Shown piece by piece: positions 63,188-64,000 of a stretch of DNA of 64,000 bases. How positions within the stretch are numbered: position 1 is the first letter of the stretch; each line of letters begins with the position of its first letter. The position numbers were made by a program, and so were the translations under genes. Origin of the DNA: Chitinophaga sp. Ak27 (lineage in GTDB: Bacteria > Bacteroidota > Bacteroidia > Chitinophagales > Chitinophagaceae); NCBI RefSeq assembly GCF_012726295.1, contig NZ_JABAOB010000011.1, positions 186,001 to 250,000 on the forward strand, written 5' to 3'. Under the pieces are notes generated by a model. It was not told where the DNA came from. It worked only from the letters and a program-made list of their open reading frames with translations, and did no database searches.

Positions 63188-64000
63188 GTAATCAAGGAAT
63201 TTTGCCAGCCGCGGTTCACCAACACCTTTCACTTTCATCATGGGTATGAGTTGATCCTCATTGTAAAAAGTTCGGGGAAAGTATATGCGGGCAACAAAGT
63301 GATGAACTTTAGCGAGGGAGAAATTTATATGTTTGGTCCGGGCCTGGTGCATTGTTTTTGCAACGACAACACTCCTGCTGACGGCGGCGAAGCGCTGGCC
63401 CATGCCATTATCGTACAGTTTACAGAAGATTTCCTCGGCAAAGAATTTTTTGATAAGCTGGAGTTGAAGAAGATAAAAGAGTTGATGCAGCTCTCTGAGC
63501 ATGGGCTGCAGTTCAGGAAAATACCTGCTTCTTTCAGCAACCTGTTTTTCCAGTTCCAGGCTAACCAACAAATGAAAAACCTTATTATACTGTTACATTT
63601 GCTGGACGAGCTGTCGCACCAGGGCCGTGAGCACGTGGCATTATTAACAGAGGATCCGAAGAAAATACATTATAAAGATGTGGATTCGAAAAAGCTGACT
63701 GCCATATTTAAGTATGTATTGGAAAACTACCATCAACAGGTAGACAGTAAGTCTGCCGCATCGCTGGCCTGTATGAGTGAAGCCGCGTTTTGTCGTTATT
63801 TCAAGAGAAGGACTAACAAAACCTTTTCTCAATTTGTGAATGAAACAAGGATTAGCCACGCTACCAAATTGCTGATCGGCACCGATCATGGTATCGCGGA
63901 TATCTGCTATGCATGCGGATTTGATAATATTTCGTATTTCAACCGGCAATTCAAAATTTACCAGGGCCAGTCACCCCGGGAATACCGTAAGGCATTTGAG
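63092..64000 (+). CDS. AraC-family transcription regulator (runs off the window)
   Basis: The frame is open for 303 codons to the right edge. A cupin-like sensor domain spans about residues 40-140 (HFHHGYELILIV, then VHCFCNDNT), and an AraC double helix-turn-helix fills the last 75 residues (CRYFKRRTNKTFSQFVNETR, then IADICYACGFDNISYFN and GQSPREYRKAF). That covers nearly the whole family domain, so only a few residues are missing at most. The front is duplicated: MKVAYRHISTPE is encoded twice, from 63092 and again from 63140, so the true start is ambiguous. It is divergent from the catabolic operon and is its likely activator. Confidence 0.85.
   Translation, partial: MKVAYRHISTPEKSTAMKVAYRHISTPEDASFVIKEFCQPRFTNTFHFHHGYELILIVKSSGKVYAGNKVMNFSEGEIYMFGPGLVHCFCNDNTPADGGEALAHAIIVQFTEDFLGKEFFDKLELKKIKELMQLSEHGLQFRKIPASFSNLFFQFQANQQMKNLIILLHLLDELSHQGREHVALLTEDPKKIHYKDVDSKKLTAIFKYVLENYHQQVDSKSAASLACMSEAAFCRYFKRRTNKTFSQFVNETRISHATKLLIGTDHGIADICYACGFDNISYFNRQFKIYQGQSPREYRKAFE

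Noticed and set aside
1..64000. CRISPR array, tRNA, rRNA, integrase or phage structural genes
   Set aside because: No regularly spaced repeats, no tRNA-like cloverleaf and no recognisable phage or transposase protein were found in the window.

Overview
The window looks like a chromosomal segment of a soil-type Bacteroidota, most like the Chitinophagaceae (Chitinophaga or a relative; this is inference from gene content). Direct evidence is three SusC/SusD outer-membrane uptake pairs, two ECF sigma/FecR anti-sigma pairs encoded next to SusC genes, a secreted metalloprotease with a type IX secretion C-terminal signal, many lipoprotein signals, and little sign of purine-rich ribosome binding sites ahead of start codons. 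I count 39 protein genes (the last runs off the right edge), one degraded gene remnant, and no rRNA, tRNA, CRISPR array or complete insertion sequence.

Layout. 0.3-4 kb: a SUKH/HEAT-repeat protein and a secreted serine hydrolase. 4.1-14 kb (minus strand): sigma, FecR, SusC with STN domain, SusD, a TlpA-like thioredoxin protein and an alpha/beta hydrolase. Two near-identical promoter-like sites (GGACCA-N14-CGTC) precede the sigma and the fecR gene. 14-19 kb (plus): a TonB-dependent siderophore-type receptor and two DJ-1/PfpI proteins, one of them a GlxA-like AraC regulator. 18.9-21.3 kb: an exported rhodanese, an ArsR-rhodanese fusion and an MFS transporter behind a promoter that overlaps a perfect inverted repeat. 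21.3-25.3 kb: an ORF6N remnant, a possible Imm26-like protein, and a sugar-decoration trio (GT14 transferase, FdtA-like isomerase, FdtB-like aminotransferase).

25.3-39.3 kb (minus): a kinase/aminotransferase-fold fusion, then a polysaccharide utilization locus: sigma, FecR, SusC, SusD, GH2 beta-galactosidase and a YgjK-like GH63 glycosidase. 39.4-46 kb: a complex inverted repeat, an M43 metalloprotease with T9SS signal, a DUF885-like lipoprotein and an M24 aminopeptidase. 46.3-50 kb (plus): an FtsX/MacB-type permease and a TlpA-like protein.

50.1-64 kb: a catabolic island. A minus-strand run encodes a ketose 3-epimerase-like protein, an enolase-superfamily acid-sugar dehydratase-like enzyme, a VOC protein, a D-2-hydroxyacid dehydrogenase, a ThuA protein and a lipoprotein fusing SGNH hydrolase, beta-propeller, helical repeats and cytochrome c. 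SusC and SusD follow after a 392-base gap. A divergent AraC regulator begins the other way and has a duplicated N-terminus. The simplest reading is import of a saccharide or sugar acid by SusC/D, periplasmic processing or oxidation, and cytoplasmic dehydration, epimerisation and reduction. The substrate cannot be read from the sequence.
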